35,081 bases of DNA from Natrinema pallidum DSM 3751 (GCF_000337615.1 NZ_AOII01000010.1:1-35081), one strand, 5' to 3'. Positions 16,302 through 24,840 are shown, counted from the stretch's first letter. Notes: generated by a model not told the origin, from the letters alone. Numbers and translations are program-made.

Positions 16302-16648
16302 TACCGGCGCTGAATGTCGAAGCTCTGCGAGTCGGGTTTCAGCTCCTTGAGGAGCTGTTTCATCTTGGCGTCGTCGATCTTGCCCTGAATGCGGCCGCTC
16401 CGGGCGAGACTGACGACCTGGCGCTCGACTTGCTCGCCGAACTGGGGTTTGCTCATCTTGACCGTGTTGAGCCGCTTGCGGGCGTCGTCGGTCAGGTGCT
16501 GGCGCAACACGGCTTTCTTCTGGGCCTCGGCCTGCTGCTGGGCCGCTTCCTGTCCGCCCTCGCCCTGGGACTCGGCGCGGTCCTGTAGCTGCTCCATTTT
16601 CTTCTGTCGGAGCTCCTCGAGTTTTTCCTCGTCCGGTGATCCACTCAT
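16301..16648 (-). CDS. PDCD5-family DNA-binding protein
   Basis: A 115-residue homologue of PDCD5/TFAR19. The N-terminal helix is charged ([16 protein letters not shown]), followed by a Gln/Ala-rich linker of ~20 residues and the three-helix-bundle core with [19 protein letters not shown] and [14 protein letters not shown]. Archaeal PDCD5 homologues bind DNA in vitro; eukaryotic members also act on prefoldin/TRiC, so the cellular role is open. The ATG at 16648 (MSGSPDEE) matches family starts; a GTG eight codons upstream is possible. It lies between S19e and the PP-loop gene, with a one-base stop/start overlap to the latter. The S19e-PDCD5 order is conserved in many archaea. Confidence 0.93.
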   Translation of the reverse strand: MSGSPDEEKLEELRQKKMEQLQDRAESQGEGGQEAAQQQAEAQKKAVLRQHLTDDARKRLNTVKMSKPQFGEQVERQVVSLARSGRIQGKIDDAKMKQLLKELKPDSQSFDIQRR

Positions 16649-16746
16649 AGTTATACCGTACTTGTCCGGCACGCCGGAAAATGATTACGGACGACGGGAG
16701 CGATGGCTCTGGGCGGCGAACGCGACGTGAAAACTGGAATCGCCAA

Positions 16747-17202
16747 TTACGCGTATCGCTCGAGTTCCGGACGGTCGAGGTCGTCGAGCACCTGACCGGC
16801 GGTGTCGTCGAGCAGGCTCTGTCCCTCGGCGGTGATCCGACGGCCCTCGCCCTCGGCGGTCTCGACGAGGTCCTCGTCCTCGAGTTGCTGGAGGATGGTC
16901 CGGATCAGGTTCTTCGAGCCGTCCGCGCGCTTGTCGGGCGCGACCTGGTAGCGGTTGGAGCCACCCTTCGCGCCGCCGTACTCCGTCGAGAGTCGCTCGA
17001 CGCCGATCGGGCCCCGGTCGGAGACCTTTCGCAGGAGGCTCGCCGCACGGGTCGCCCAGAAGTCGTCCTGTTCCGGGGGGAGTTCCTTGTCGACGCCGCT
17101 CTTGGCGAACGCGCCCCACTCCGGTTCCTCGAGTCGATCCGCGAGATCGTCGGCGAGCGCCTCGATGAGGTCGTCCGCCGGAACGTCGTACATCGTAGCC
17201 AT
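16747..17202 (-). CDS. rps19e: 30S ribosomal protein S19e
   Basis: A 151-residue ribosomal protein of the archaeal and eukaryotic small subunit. It begins MATMYDVPADDLIEALADDL and carries the family segments WATRAASLLRKVSDRGPIG, ERLSTEYGGAKGG and NLIRTILQQLEDEDLV, with the winged-helix ending EGRRITAEGQSLLDD. The ATG at 17202 follows a TATA-like box by ~27 nt, so the message is probably leaderless. It is the first gene of the S19e-PDCD5-PP-loop operon, with a 98-bp gap to PDCD5, and divergent from thiL. A frame extends upstream to 17397 but is thiL antisense. Confidence 0.97.
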   Translation of the reverse strand: MATMYDVPADDLIEALADDLADRLEEPEWGAFAKSGVDKELPPEQDDFWATRAASLLRKVSDRGPIGVERLSTEYGGAKGGSNRYQVAPDKRADGSKNLIRTILQQLEDEDLVETAEGEGRRITAEGQSLLDDTAGQVLDDLDRPELERYA

Positions 17203-17226
17203 TGGCGTGTGATTTCCGTCCGCGGC

Positions 17227-17232
17227 ATTTAA
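17227..17232 (-). promoter_or_regulatory. TATA-like box of rps19e
   Basis: TTAAAT on the minus strand, 25-30 nt upstream of the rps19e ATG. This is the position expected for a leaderless transcript. Confidence 0.5.
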
Positions 17233-17299
17233 GACCATCGTATCTGTGCAGCCGACGCCAGCCCGGACCGTTTTTCGCTCTCGAGTCGAAACGGGAGGT

Positions 17300-18178
17300 A
17301 TGGACGAACGCGCCGCCCTGCGGCTCCTTTCGGACGAACTCGCGGCGGCCGGCGACGACGCGGCGATCGTCGACGGGCTGGTCGTGACGACCGACATGCT
17401 CCACGACCGGACCGATTTCCCGGACGGAACGACCCGCTACACGGCCGGCTGGCGTGCCGTCGGCGCGTCCCTCTCCGACATCGCGGCGATGGGCGGCTCG
17501 GCCACGGCCGCGGTCGCCGCCTACGCCGCGCCGACATTCGACCGAGACGAACTACTCGCCTTCGTTCGCGGCGCGAGGGACGTCTGTGAGCACGTCGGGG
17601 CCGAGTACGTCGGCGGCGACCTCGACGGCCACGACGAGTTTACCGTGTCGACGACCGCGATCGGTCGCACTGCCGACCCCGTTCGTCGGAGCAGGGCCCG
17701 TCCCGGCGATGTCGTCTGCGTGACCGGGACGCTCGGCCGTAGCGGGGCCGCGCTCCGGTTGTTCGATCGGGGCCACACCGACCGGGCGAACGCCCTCTTT
17801 CGGTTCGAGCCTCGAATCGCGACGGGCCGGGCGCTCGCGGCCCGTGCAAGCGCGATGATGGACTCGAGCGACGGACTCGCCCGCTCGCTCCACCAGCTCG
17901 CCGAGGCCAGCGACTGCGGCTTCGCGATCGACGCCGACCGGGTTCCGATCGCCGATGCCGTCCACGACGTCACCGACGGTGACGGGGACGCGCTCGAGGT
18001 CGCGACGACGTTCGGCGAGGACTTCGAACTCGTCGCGACGCTCCCCGAAGACGCGCTTCCGGCGGTCCGGGAGGCGGCCGATGTCCCACTGTCAGTGGTC
18101 GGGTCGGTTCGCGATGCCGCCGACGGAATAACCATGGACGGCGAGGCGCTTGCGGATCGCGGATACACGCACGGATAA
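17300..18178 (+). CDS. thiL: Thiamine-monophosphate kinase
   Basis: A 292-residue cytosolic enzyme that phosphorylates thiamine monophosphate to thiamine diphosphate, the last step of the pathway. It belongs to the PurM/ThiL ATP-binding family: the metal-binding GDDAAIVDGLVVTTDML is at ~18-34, followed by DIAAMGGSATAAV, the EYVGGDLDG segment, and MMDSSDGLARSLHQLA near the middle. Length is slightly short (typical ~300-330) but all family blocks are present. A GGGAGGT lies immediately before the ATG with no spacer, so it may not act as a normal Shine-Dalgarno site. The open frame extends upstream to 17246 but the ATG fits the family. Divergent from rps19e. Confidence 0.95.
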   Translation: MDERAALRLLSDELAAAGDDAAIVDGLVVTTDMLHDRTDFPDGTTRYTAGWRAVGASLSDIAAMGGSATAAVAAYAAPTFDRDELLAFVRGARDVCEHVGAEYVGGDLDGHDEFTVSTTAIGRTADPVRRSRARPGDVVCVTGTLGRSGAALRLFDRGHTDRANALFRFEPRIATGRALAARASAMMDSSDGLARSLHQLAEASDCGFAIDADRVPIADAVHDVTDGDGDALEVATTFGEDFELVATLPEDALPAVREAADVPLSVVGSVRDAADGITMDGEALADRGYTHG

Positions 18179-18218
18179 TCCGGCCGCGGTCCGACTCGAG
18201 TCGGCGACCGAACACCGC

Positions 18219-19379
18219 TCAGTCGATGATCATGACCGGAACCGGCATGAAACAGAGCAGGCCGACCCCGAACGTGACGATCCCGAGGAGGAGCCGGCCG
18301 GAGCCGAGTCTGTCGTCCCGAATCGGGGTTGCCGCTCCCATCGACGCGAACAGAGTCGCCAACAGCCCCCAGAGGACCCAGACGAAGACGGTGTTGATGC
18401 TGTAGTCCCGGAAATAATAGAGGTAGCCGGCGAGCGCGAACAGCGCGCCCGGCACGAGCGCCGCGATGGTCTCCTGATAGTCGCCCACCATCGCCCGGAG
18501 GATGTGGCCGCCGTCGAGTTGCCCCACCGGGATCAGGTTGAGGAAGGTGACGAACATGCCGACCCAGGCCCCGATGACGACCGGGTTCACTCCCATCGTC
18601 GGATCGTTCCGGTACAGCGGCTGATCGAATCCCGCCGCGAGCAACTCGAGCAACGGCGGGTAGCCCAACTCGATCCGGATGGCGTTGGGGTCCTGTACCA
18701 CCGCATCGGAGACGGCCACGGGCGGCAGGTGGAGCCCGATGACGGTTACGACGACCGTGGCCACGAGGCCGGCCAGTGGCCCGGCGACGCCGATATCGAA
18801 CAGCGCCTTCCGGTCCGGCATCCGGCCTTTCATCTTGATCACGGCACCCATCGTCCCGATGAGCGTCGGGACCGGGATGAAGTAGGGCAACGAGGCGTCG
18901 ACCTGGTGGTATCGACTCATGACGTAGTGACCCATCTCGTGGACGCCGAGAACGCCGAGAATCGCCGCGGTAAACGGCCATGCCTGCCAGACCGAGGCTG
19001 GGTCCGCGAACGGATCGAGTTGATACCAGAACGCGCCGGCGAACAGCGTCGAACACACCGTCGCGAGCAAGAGCACGAGGTTCGTCCACGGTATCCCGTC
19101 GATCCCGACGCTGGTCGGTTCGGCGACGAGCACGTACTCGCCGTGGCGTGTCTCGAGTTCGGCGTCGTAGCCGTGCTCGCGGAACGCCGCCCAGAGCTCT
19201 CGCATCACTCGCTCCGGGTGAGTCAACGGGTCGCCGTAGTACACCAGCCGCCCGTCTTCCCGCTGTACCTCGTAGACCGCAAACACTGACTCGATGCGAT
19301 CGATCGGCGGCCCGTCCTCGAGCGAGGGTCCGTCGCGTCCCGCCGTACCGAATCCGGACCGATCGATGTCCTCCATCAT
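18219..19379 (-). CDS. Site-2 protease family M50 metalloprotease
   Basis: A 386-residue intramembrane zinc metalloprotease. The soluble N-terminal ~95 residues contain a domain beginning around SVFAVYEVQREDGRLVYYG; six or so membrane helices follow. The zinc site HEMGHYVMSRY is at residues ~147-157, and the second active-site motif FLNLIPVGQLDGGH is near 280-293. Such proteases cleave membrane-bound substrates such as anti-sigma or signalling proteins; the archaeal substrate is unknown. Two ATG codons in tandem (19379 and 19376) are both possible starts. A good TATA box lies ~25 nt upstream. No PDZ domain, unlike the second site-2 protease in the window. Confidence 0.92.
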   Translation of the reverse strand: MMEDIDRSGFGTAGRDGPSLEDGPPIDRIESVFAVYEVQREDGRLVYYGDPLTHPERVMRELWAAFREHGYDAELETRHGEYVLVAEPTSVGIDGIPWTNLVLLLATVCSTLFAGAFWYQLDPFADPASVWQAWPFTAAILGVLGVHEMGHYVMSRYHQVDASLPYFIPVPTLIGTMGAVIKMKGRMPDRKALFDIGVAGPLAGLVATVVVTVIGLHLPPVAVSDAVVQDPNAIRIELGYPPLLELLAAGFDQPLYRNDPTMGVNPVVIGAWVGMFVTFLNLIPVGQLDGGHILRAMVGDYQETIAALVPGALFALAGYLYYFRDYSINTVFVWVLWGLLATLFASMGAATPIRDDRLGSGRLLLGIVTFGVGLLCFMPVPVMIID

Positions 19380-19400
19380 CCGAGGTTCACTGTCTTCGGG

Positions 19401-19407
19401 TATAAAT
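19401..19407 (-). promoter_or_regulatory. TATA box of the site-2 protease gene
   Basis: ATTTATA on the minus strand, 22-28 nt upstream of the first ATG, a near-consensus haloarchaeal TATA element with leaderless spacing. Confidence 0.55.
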
Positions 19408-19636
19408 CGACTGCCGTCGGCAGGCCCGGCCGTTTCTCATCGCGGGGGAGACGCGAACCACCAGTCGACGTGTAACTGGACTGTCCGGCAGGGCCGACCG
19501 AAAACGGGGACACGGTAGTACGAATCCGTCCGCGGGCGGTCGTGCCGACGAGTCGGTGTGCCGGCACTGGAAGCGGGGACCGTCGTCCGAGCGGTTCGGG
19601 AGACGGTCGCACGTGGGGGAGGGGTGAACGCGACGA

Positions 19637-19876
19637 TCAGGCGGGTGCGACACGCCACGTGGTCGCGCTCGTGTACGACCACTTCTCGATCTCGAGGTCG
19701 TTGACCGAGTCCGAGAGCTTGACCATCATCGCGCCGATCTCCTTGGGGGACATCCCGACATCGTCCGCGATGAACTTGCCTTTGAAGTACATCTCACCGT
19801 CTTCGGCACGGTCGCGCAGGTAGCGTTTCAGGCGGCGTTCCTTGCTTTCCGTGGAGGAGTGGGCTGTCGTACTCAT
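19637..19876 (-). CDS. DUF7123-like small winged-helix protein
   Basis: A 79-residue protein of a haloarchaeal family I recall as DUF7123. After a short polar N-terminus (MSTTAHSSTESKERRL) come two helices and a likely recognition element in MYFKGKFIADDVGMSPKEIGAMMV, then the conserved ending IEKWSYTSATTWRVAP. The pattern suggests a small winged-helix DNA- or RNA-binding protein; the function is not known. The ATG at 19876 is set by the family length; an in-frame extension to 20041 crosses AT-rich promoter sequence. A clear TATA box lies ~32 nt upstream, preceded by ~200 bp of AT-rich DNA. Nothing links it to its neighbours. Confidence 0.88.
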   Translation of the reverse strand: MSTTAHSSTESKERRLKRYLRDRAEDGEMYFKGKFIADDVGMSPKEIGAMMVKLSDSVNDLEIEKWSYTSATTWRVAPA

Positions 19877-19904
19877 CGACAACCATCCATTGGTGGGGAT
19901 ATAT

Positions 19905-19912
19905 GTTATAAA
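19905..19912 (-). promoter_or_regulatory. TATA box of the DUF7123-like gene
   Basis: TTTATAAC on the minus strand, 29-36 nt upstream of the ATG at 19876, giving a predicted 5' leader of only a few bases. Confidence 0.55.
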
Positions 19913-19919
19913 GGGTGGA

Positions 19920-20132
19920 TGATTAGCGGCGTTTCGCTTGTCTTCAGCGATCTGGGGGGTAAAAGACGTTTTATTCTCGATTAAGAGACTATTTATCGAT
20001 CCACGAGAGGCCTCGAGACGTTTTAAAACCGAATCTAACACATTATAATCCGTATAATCAACGCGATTCGGTTACGGTCGCGTTTGCCGACCGGTTCGAT
20101 GTTTGCACGCCGACTTCGATGGAATGTAACGA
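19920..20132. other. AT-rich intergenic region with short repeats
   Basis: About 210 bp, markedly AT-richer than the rest of the chromosome. It holds two copies of GACGTTTTA (19965-19973 and 20017-20025), the perfect palindrome GTTTTAAAAC (20020-20029) and a tandem pair of TATAATC (20044-20050 and 20053-20059). There is no coding frame of note. It lies upstream of the DUF7123-like gene and downstream of the MoaE gene, so it is most likely an extended regulatory region. Confidence 0.5.
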
Positions 20133-20972
20133 TCAGGGTCGGTCGTGGACCCAGAACTCGTCCTCGACCGTCACCTCCTTTTTGAACAGCGGGACTTCGT
20201 CTTTCAGCCGGTTGATCCCGTCCTCGACGGTCCGAAACGCCTCCTCGCGGTGGCCCGCGAGCACGACGACGAAGACGATGTCCTCGCCGTCCTCGACGAT
20301 CCCGGTCCGGTGGTAGAGTTCGACCTCGAACACCCCGTCCCGAGTCTCGAGATCGGTCTCGAGGGCCGCCATCCGCTCGTCGGCGACGCCCTCGTACTTC
20401 TCGAACTCGAGGTACTGGGTCGGAGCGTCGTCCGCGCTGTCCTTCGCGCGGACCCGGCCCGTGAACGTCGCGATCGCGCCCGCCCGGTCCGCCCGCGGCG
20501 ATCGTTTGACGCGAGCGACCAGCGACGCGAGGCTTCGGTAGGGCTCGGCCGACTCGAGGGCCGGGACGAGGGCGTCGAGATCGAGGTCGGCGGGGCCGTC
20601 GACGGCAGCGATGACCGTCTCCCCCGCCTCGCGTTCGGCAGCGGCGTCCGACCCCACCGCGATCGAGGGGTACTGCAGGGACGGGACGCCGACGACGACC
20701 GCGTACCCGCAATCGGTCGCTAGGCTCTCGAGCGCGTCACCGACGGACATCCCCGTCCCCGATGCGGTCCAGTCGCCGTCGACGCCGAGGTCGTAGGTGA
20801 CGTCGCCGCCGAGCGTCGTCGATTCGCGTGCGTGTGTCCCGTCAGCGATCGTCGCATCGTATCTGACGACGCCGACGCGTCCCCGCTCGGCGAGCCGATC
20901 GACGACCCGGTCGACGACCGACTCGAGCGCGCCGTCGTCGGCTCCCGCCTCGCGAACGCCGAGTACGTGCAT
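20133..20972 (-). CDS. moaE: Molybdopterin synthase catalytic subunit (MoaE) with MobB-like N-terminus
   Basis: A 279-residue protein. The C-terminal ~140 residues are MoaE, which with thiocarboxylated MoaD puts the dithiolene sulfurs onto precursor Z. Visible blocks are AGAIATFTGRVRAKD, YHRTGIVEDGEDIVFVVVLAGHREEAF and the catalytic-Lys region VPLFKKEVTVEDEFWV. The N-terminal ~130 residues resemble the MobB-like GTP-binding domain fused to MoaE in haloarchaea, but where a P-loop is expected (residues ~5-16) the sequence is GVREAGADDGAL, with no G-x4-GKT/S. So this half is probably not nucleotide-binding. The ATG at 20972 has a weak TATA-like CTACAAAG ~28 nt upstream. Divergent from the CapA-like gene. 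Confidence 0.88.
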   Translation of the reverse strand: MHVLGVREAGADDGALESVVDRVVDRLAERGRVGVVRYDATIADGTHARESTTLGGDVTYDLGVDGDWTASGTGMSVGDALESLATDCGYAVVVGVPSLQYPSIAVGSDAAAEREAGETVIAAVDGPADLDLDALVPALESAEPYRSLASLVARVKRSPRADRAGAIATFTGRVRAKDSADDAPTQYLEFEKYEGVADERMAALETDLETRDGVFEVELYHRTGIVEDGEDIVFVVVLAGHREEAFRTVEDGINRLKDEVPLFKKEVTVEDEFWVHDRP

Positions 20973-21075
20973 GTGCGAGCTATGGTCCGGTCGGACTTTG
21001 TAGCTGTCGCCGGGCAAGCACCGCGATCGGCGATCGTGACCCGGAGTTTTGCAGTTGGATGGTGACCGTTCGCAT

Positions 21076-22137
21076 ATGCCCCTCCGCATTGGCTTCACGG
21101 GCGACGTGATGCTCGGGCGGCTCGTCGACGCCCGTCAGCGTGACCGGCCGGTCGACGCCGTCTGGGGGACCGTCCTCGAGCGCCTTCGCGAACTGGACGG
21201 GCTCGTGATCAACCTCGAGTGCGTGCTCTCGACCCGCGGACGGCAGTGGCAACGTACGTACCGGCCGTTTCACTTCCGAGCCGACCCCGACTGGGCGATC
21301 CCCGCCCTCGAGCGCGCCGGCGTCGATATCTGTGCGCTGGCGAACAACCACGTGCTCGACTACGAGGAAGTGGCGCTACGGGACACGGTCGACGCGCTCG
21401 ACGACGCCGGGATCGCCCACGCGGGTGCGGGAGCGACGATCGACGAGGCGCTCGCACCGGCGGTGCGGACGATCGGTGGAACGGCCGCTGCCGGTGATCC
21501 CGCGGCCGGGGAGTCGGACGCGGCACCGGCGGCGGGAGACGACGGTCTCGACATCGCGCTCGTTTCGCTGACGGACAACACGCCGGAGTACGCGGCCGAT
21601 GACGCCTCGCCGGGGACGGCCCGGATCGAAATCGATACCGATGACCCGGCCACGCGACGGCGCGTTCGCGAGGCGCTCGAGCGCGCCAGCGAGACGAATC
21701 CGGACCTGCTGGTCGCCTCGCTGCACTGGGGGCCGAACATGGTCACCGAGCCGCCGGCGTCGTTCCGGGATTTCGGCCGCTGGCTGGTCGACAACGGCGT
21801 CGACGCGATTCACGGCCACAGTGCCCACGTCGTTCAGGGGATCGAACACCACGACGGGAGTCCGATCATCTACGACGCGGGCGACTTCGTCGACGATTAC
21901 CGGGTCGACGAGGCGGTGCACAACGACCGGAGCTTCCTGTTCGTCCTCGCGGTGACGCCAGAGGGCCGACCGGTCGACCTCCGATTGCAGCCGACCGTCA
22001 TCGACGGCTGTGCGGTTCACGAGGCCGGTCCGGAGGCCGCCGCGTGGGCCCGCGAGCGGATGCGAACGCTATCGGCTCCGTTCGGGACCGAGTTCCACCA
22101 GGACGGTGACGCACTGGTCCTGTCGCTCGAGGAATGA
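21076..22137 (+). CDS. CapA family metallophosphoesterase-like protein
   Basis: A 353-residue protein of the CapA/PGA_cap group within the calcineurin-like superfamily. Family motifs appear in order: GFTGDVMLGR (~5-14), VINLECVLS, CALANNHVLDYE, ASLHWGPNM, and HGHSAHVVQGIEHH with YDAGDFVDDY where many relatives have S-x-G-N-F. CapA was named for polyglutamate capsule synthesis, but the reaction is unknown and no capBC genes are near. A ~45-residue Ala/Gly/Asp-rich insert sits near 135-160. No signal peptide is visible, so it should be cytoplasmic. The ATG at 21076 fits the family; a TTTTGC element ~26 nt upstream may be its TATA box. Confidence 0.88.
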   Translation: MPLRIGFTGDVMLGRLVDARQRDRPVDAVWGTVLERLRELDGLVINLECVLSTRGRQWQRTYRPFHFRADPDWAIPALERAGVDICALANNHVLDYEEVALRDTVDALDDAGIAHAGAGATIDEALAPAVRTIGGTAAAGDPAAGESDAAPAAGDDGLDIALVSLTDNTPEYAADDASPGTARIEIDTDDPATRRRVREALERASETNPDLLVASLHWGPNMVTEPPASFRDFGRWLVDNGVDAIHGHSAHVVQGIEHHDGSPIIYDAGDFVDDYRVDEAVHNDRSFLFVLAVTPEGRPVDLRLQPTVIDGCAVHEAGPEAAAWARERMRTLSAPFGTEFHQDGDALVLSLEE

Positions 22138-22305
22138 GACGGGCTGTTGTGCCGAGCGACCGGCAACTCCACGCGCCGCCCGTCGGATCGCCGGCACGGA
22201 CTGACAGCGATTCATCCGAGAGCGGTCCCCGTTTCGCGGGGCCGGGCGTCGAGTCGGTCGCGCTCGAGAGGGATGTCACCACGCCGTCCGGGCAGTTGAC
22301 AACCC

Positions 22306-22313
22306 TTAAGATA
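22306..22313 (+). promoter_or_regulatory. TATA-like box of the pyrH-lysS operon
   Basis: TTAAGATA, 25-32 nt upstream of the pyrH ATG at 22338, consistent with a leaderless transcript for the two-gene operon. It also marks the ATG as the right start over in-frame upstream codons. Confidence 0.45.
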
Positions 22314-22337
22314 GCAACTCCGCTACACCGGGGTAGT

Positions 22338-23063
22338 ATGAAAGTGGTCGTCTCTATCGGCGGAAGCGTCCTCGTGCCCGAGCCCGGCGCGGACCGGGTA
22401 GCCGAGCACGCGGCCGTCATCGAAGACCTCATTTCGGAGGGGTGTCGAATCGGTGCCGTCGTCGGGGGCGGCGGCGTCGCCCGCGAGTACATCGGGGCCG
22501 CTCGAGACCTCGGGGCAAACGAGATCGAACTCGATCAGCTGGGTATCGATGTCACGCGACTCAACGCACGGCTGCTCATCGCCGCGCTGAGCGAGGAGTC
22601 CGTCACCGCGCCGGCGCTGGATTACGAGGAGGCCAGCGAGGCGCTTCGGCGGGACGACATCTGTATCATGGGTGGCGTCGCGCCGGCCCAGACGACCGAC
22701 GCGGTCGGGGCCGCCCTGGCGGAGTACATCGACGCCGACCTCCTGATCTACGCGACGAGCGTTCCCGGCGTCTACAGCGCCGATCCGAACAAGGACGCCG
22801 ACGCAACCAAACACGACCGCCTCTCCGCGACGGCCCTGGTCGACGCCATCGCCGGCCTCGAGATGAACGCCGGCGCCTCGGCACCCGTCGACCTGCTGGC
22901 GGCCAAGATCATCGAACGCTCGGGAATGCGGACGATCGTCCTCGACGGCACCGATCCCGACCGGATCGCCCGCGCCGTTCGTCACGGGGATCACGAGGGG
23001 ACCGACATCGTCCCCGACGGTGCCGGCGCGGAACCGACCTACTGGGCGAGCGACGAACGATGA
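22338..23063 (+). CDS. pyrH: UMP kinase
   Basis: A 241-residue amino-acid-kinase-family enzyme that phosphorylates UMP to UDP. Motifs are the N-terminal VVSIGGSVLVPEP (~3-15), VVGGGGVAREYIGAARDLG (~45-63), the UMP-binding DQLGIDVTRLNARLL, and the ATP-site block DLLIYATSVPGVYSADPNKDADA (~135-157). Archaeal PyrH lacks the GTP-binding allosteric features of many bacterial enzymes, and the length fits. The frame is open upstream to 22134, overlapping the CapA-like gene, but that part has no similarity and the TATA box lies inside it. The stop overlaps the lysS start as ATGA, so the two are translationally coupled, a pairing common in haloarchaea. Confidence 0.95.
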   Translation: MKVVVSIGGSVLVPEPGADRVAEHAAVIEDLISEGCRIGAVVGGGGVAREYIGAARDLGANEIELDQLGIDVTRLNARLLIAALSEESVTAPALDYEEASEALRRDDICIMGGVAPAQTTDAVGAALAEYIDADLLIYATSVPGVYSADPNKDADATKHDRLSATALVDAIAGLEMNAGASAPVDLLAAKIIERSGMRTIVLDGTDPDRIARAVRHGDHEGTDIVPDGAGAEPTYWASDER

Positions 23064-24775
23064 GTGGCGACGGCGATGCCGACGCGGAAACGGAACCCGT
23101 CGCGGAATCGGACGCGATCAGCCCCTACACCCTCCAGCGCGAGGAAGCGAGCGAAACGCGACACGCGTTCTGGGCGGATACCGTCGCGGACCGGATCGAA
23201 ACTCGAGAGCCGGACGAGCCGATCGTCGTCAAGGGCGGCATCTCGCCGTCGGGCGTTCCCCATCTGGGCAACGTCAACGAGATTATGCGCGGTTACTTCG
23301 TCGCCGAAGTGCTTCGGGATCGGGGCTACGAGGTCCGGCAGGTCTTCACCGCCGACGACCGCGACCCCCTCCGGAAGCTCCCGCGAACCCTCTGTGACCT
23401 CGAGGGGAACCTGGTCGATCTCGGCGAGGTCGACGCCGGCGCGCTCGGTCGCAACCTCGGCGCGCCCTACACCGACATCCCGGACCCGTTCGGTTGCTGC
23501 GATTCTTACGGCGACCACTTCTCGACGATCATTCAGGACAGCGCCGACGCGATCGGCGCGCAGATCGACCTCGTCTCGAACACGGACCTGTACGAGTCCG
23601 GCGAGTTCGAGGCCGTGACCCGCTTCGTCCTCGAGCATCGGGATCGCGCACGCGACGTGCTCTCGCAGTATCAGGACAAGGTCGATGCGAACGCCGACTA
23701 CGTCCCGTTCAACCCGATCTGCGAGGAGTGTGGCAAGCTCACCGAGACGGTAACGAGCGTCGATCTCGATGCGGGAGCGGCCGGCACCGTCGACTACCGC
23801 TGTACCGACATGGACGCCGGCGATCGGACCATCGATGGCTGTGGCCACGAGGGCACCGCCACGCTGCGCGAGGGGAAACTCCCCTGGCGCTTCGAGTGGC
23901 CCGCCCAGTGGCAGCTGCTGGGCGTCGATTTCGAACCCTTCGGGAAGGACCACGCCGAAGGCTCGTGGCCCAGCGGCCAGGACGTCGCGCGAACCGTCCT
24001 CGAGATCGAGCCGCCGGTGCCGATGGTCTACGAGTGGTTCACCCTCGACGGCGAGCCCTTCTCCTCCTCCGAAGGAAACGTCATCCTCGTCTCGGACGTA
24101 CTCGAGTTGCTCGAGCCCGACGTGCTGCGCTACTTCTTCGCGAAGGACCCCGCGAAGGCCCGGGACTTCAGCATCGAGCGCCTCGACCAGTTGGTCGACG
24201 AGTTCGACCGGCTCGAGGCGACCTACTTCGGCGAAATCGATGCCAGCGAGGACGAACAGGCCTTCGCCGATCGCGTCTACCCCTTCGTGGTCGAGGAGCC
24301 ACGCGAAGAGCGGATTCGGCTTCCCTACACCTTCGCCGCGGTACTCGGGATGACCGACGATCCCGACCTGCGCGAGGAAATTGCGCGCCGCGAGGGCCAC
24401 ATCCCAGACGACGCGCCCGAGTGGGCCGTGGCGGACGCGCTCGAGCGGGTCGAGCAGGCCCGCAACTGGGCGCGCCGGACGGGCAACGAGTTCGATTACG
24501 AGCTCAAGCGAACCGAGATTCCGGCGCACGACTTCGACGCGGAGACCGAAGCCGCGCTCGCGGACCTGGCCGACTTCATCGAGGCGGGTCACGACCCCGA
24601 GGAGATTCAGGGCGAGATCTACGAGGCCGCAAAGCGCCACGACATCGACACTGGCGACTTCTTCGCGGCGGGCTACCGGCTGTTCTTCGACGAAGAGCAG
24701 GGGCCGAAGCTCGGCCCGTTCCTCGCGAAGGTCGATCGCGCGTTCGTCGTCGGACGATTGCGCCGGGAGCGGTGA
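23060..24775 (+). CDS. lysS: Class I lysyl-tRNA synthetase
   Basis: A 571-residue enzyme that charges tRNA-Lys, of the class I type found in most archaea. The HIGH-like motif is PSGVPHLGN (~63-71). The KMSKS-like loop is FSSSEGN (~335), the relaxed form typical of haloarchaeal LysRS. Between them lie the Cys-containing insertion CEECGKL and RCTDMDAGDRTIDGCGHEG, probably zinc-binding. The C-terminal helical domain follows. The first ~20 residues are an acidic extension. The ATG overlaps the pyrH stop by four bases (ATGA). Downstream is a 65-bp gap to the next gene on the same strand. Confidence 0.96.
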   Translation: MSGDGDADAETEPVAESDAISPYTLQREEASETRHAFWADTVADRIETREPDEPIVVKGGISPSGVPHLGNVNEIMRGYFVAEVLRDRGYEVRQVFTADDRDPLRKLPRTLCDLEGNLVDLGEVDAGALGRNLGAPYTDIPDPFGCCDSYGDHFSTIIQDSADAIGAQIDLVSNTDLYESGEFEAVTRFVLEHRDRARDVLSQYQDKVDANADYVPFNPICEECGKLTETVTSVDLDAGAAGTVDYRCTDMDAGDRTIDGCGHEGTATLREGKLPWRFEWPAQWQLLGVDFEPFGKDHAEGSWPSGQDVARTVLEIEPPVPMVYEWFTLDGEPFSSSEGNVILVSDVLELLEPDVLRYFFAKDPAKARDFSIERLDQLVDEFDRLEATYFGEIDASEDEQAFADRVYPFVVEEPREERIRLPYTFAAVLGMTDDPDLREEIARREGHIPDDAPEWAVADALERVEQARNWARRTGNEFDYELKRTEIPAHDFDAETEAALADLADFIEAGHDPEEIQGEIYEAAKRHDIDTGDFFAAGYRLFFDEEQGPKLGPFLAKVDRAFVVGRLRRER

Positions 24776-24840
24776 GCGGGCTCGAACGGCCGCCCGGATA
24801 GACAAAAGTCATTTGAGAACCCCGCCCGGAGATAGTATCG

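Noticed and set aside
17293-17299. GGGAGGT as Shine-Dalgarno site of thiL
   Set aside because: It touches the ATG with no spacer, whereas a functional site needs several bases. It may be chance.
24050-24085. Apparent loss of KMSKS in lysyl-tRNA synthetase (FSSSEGN)
   Set aside because: Class I archaeal LysRS often has a relaxed S-S-S-x-G-N loop, and the rest of the enzyme is intact, so this is not a defect.
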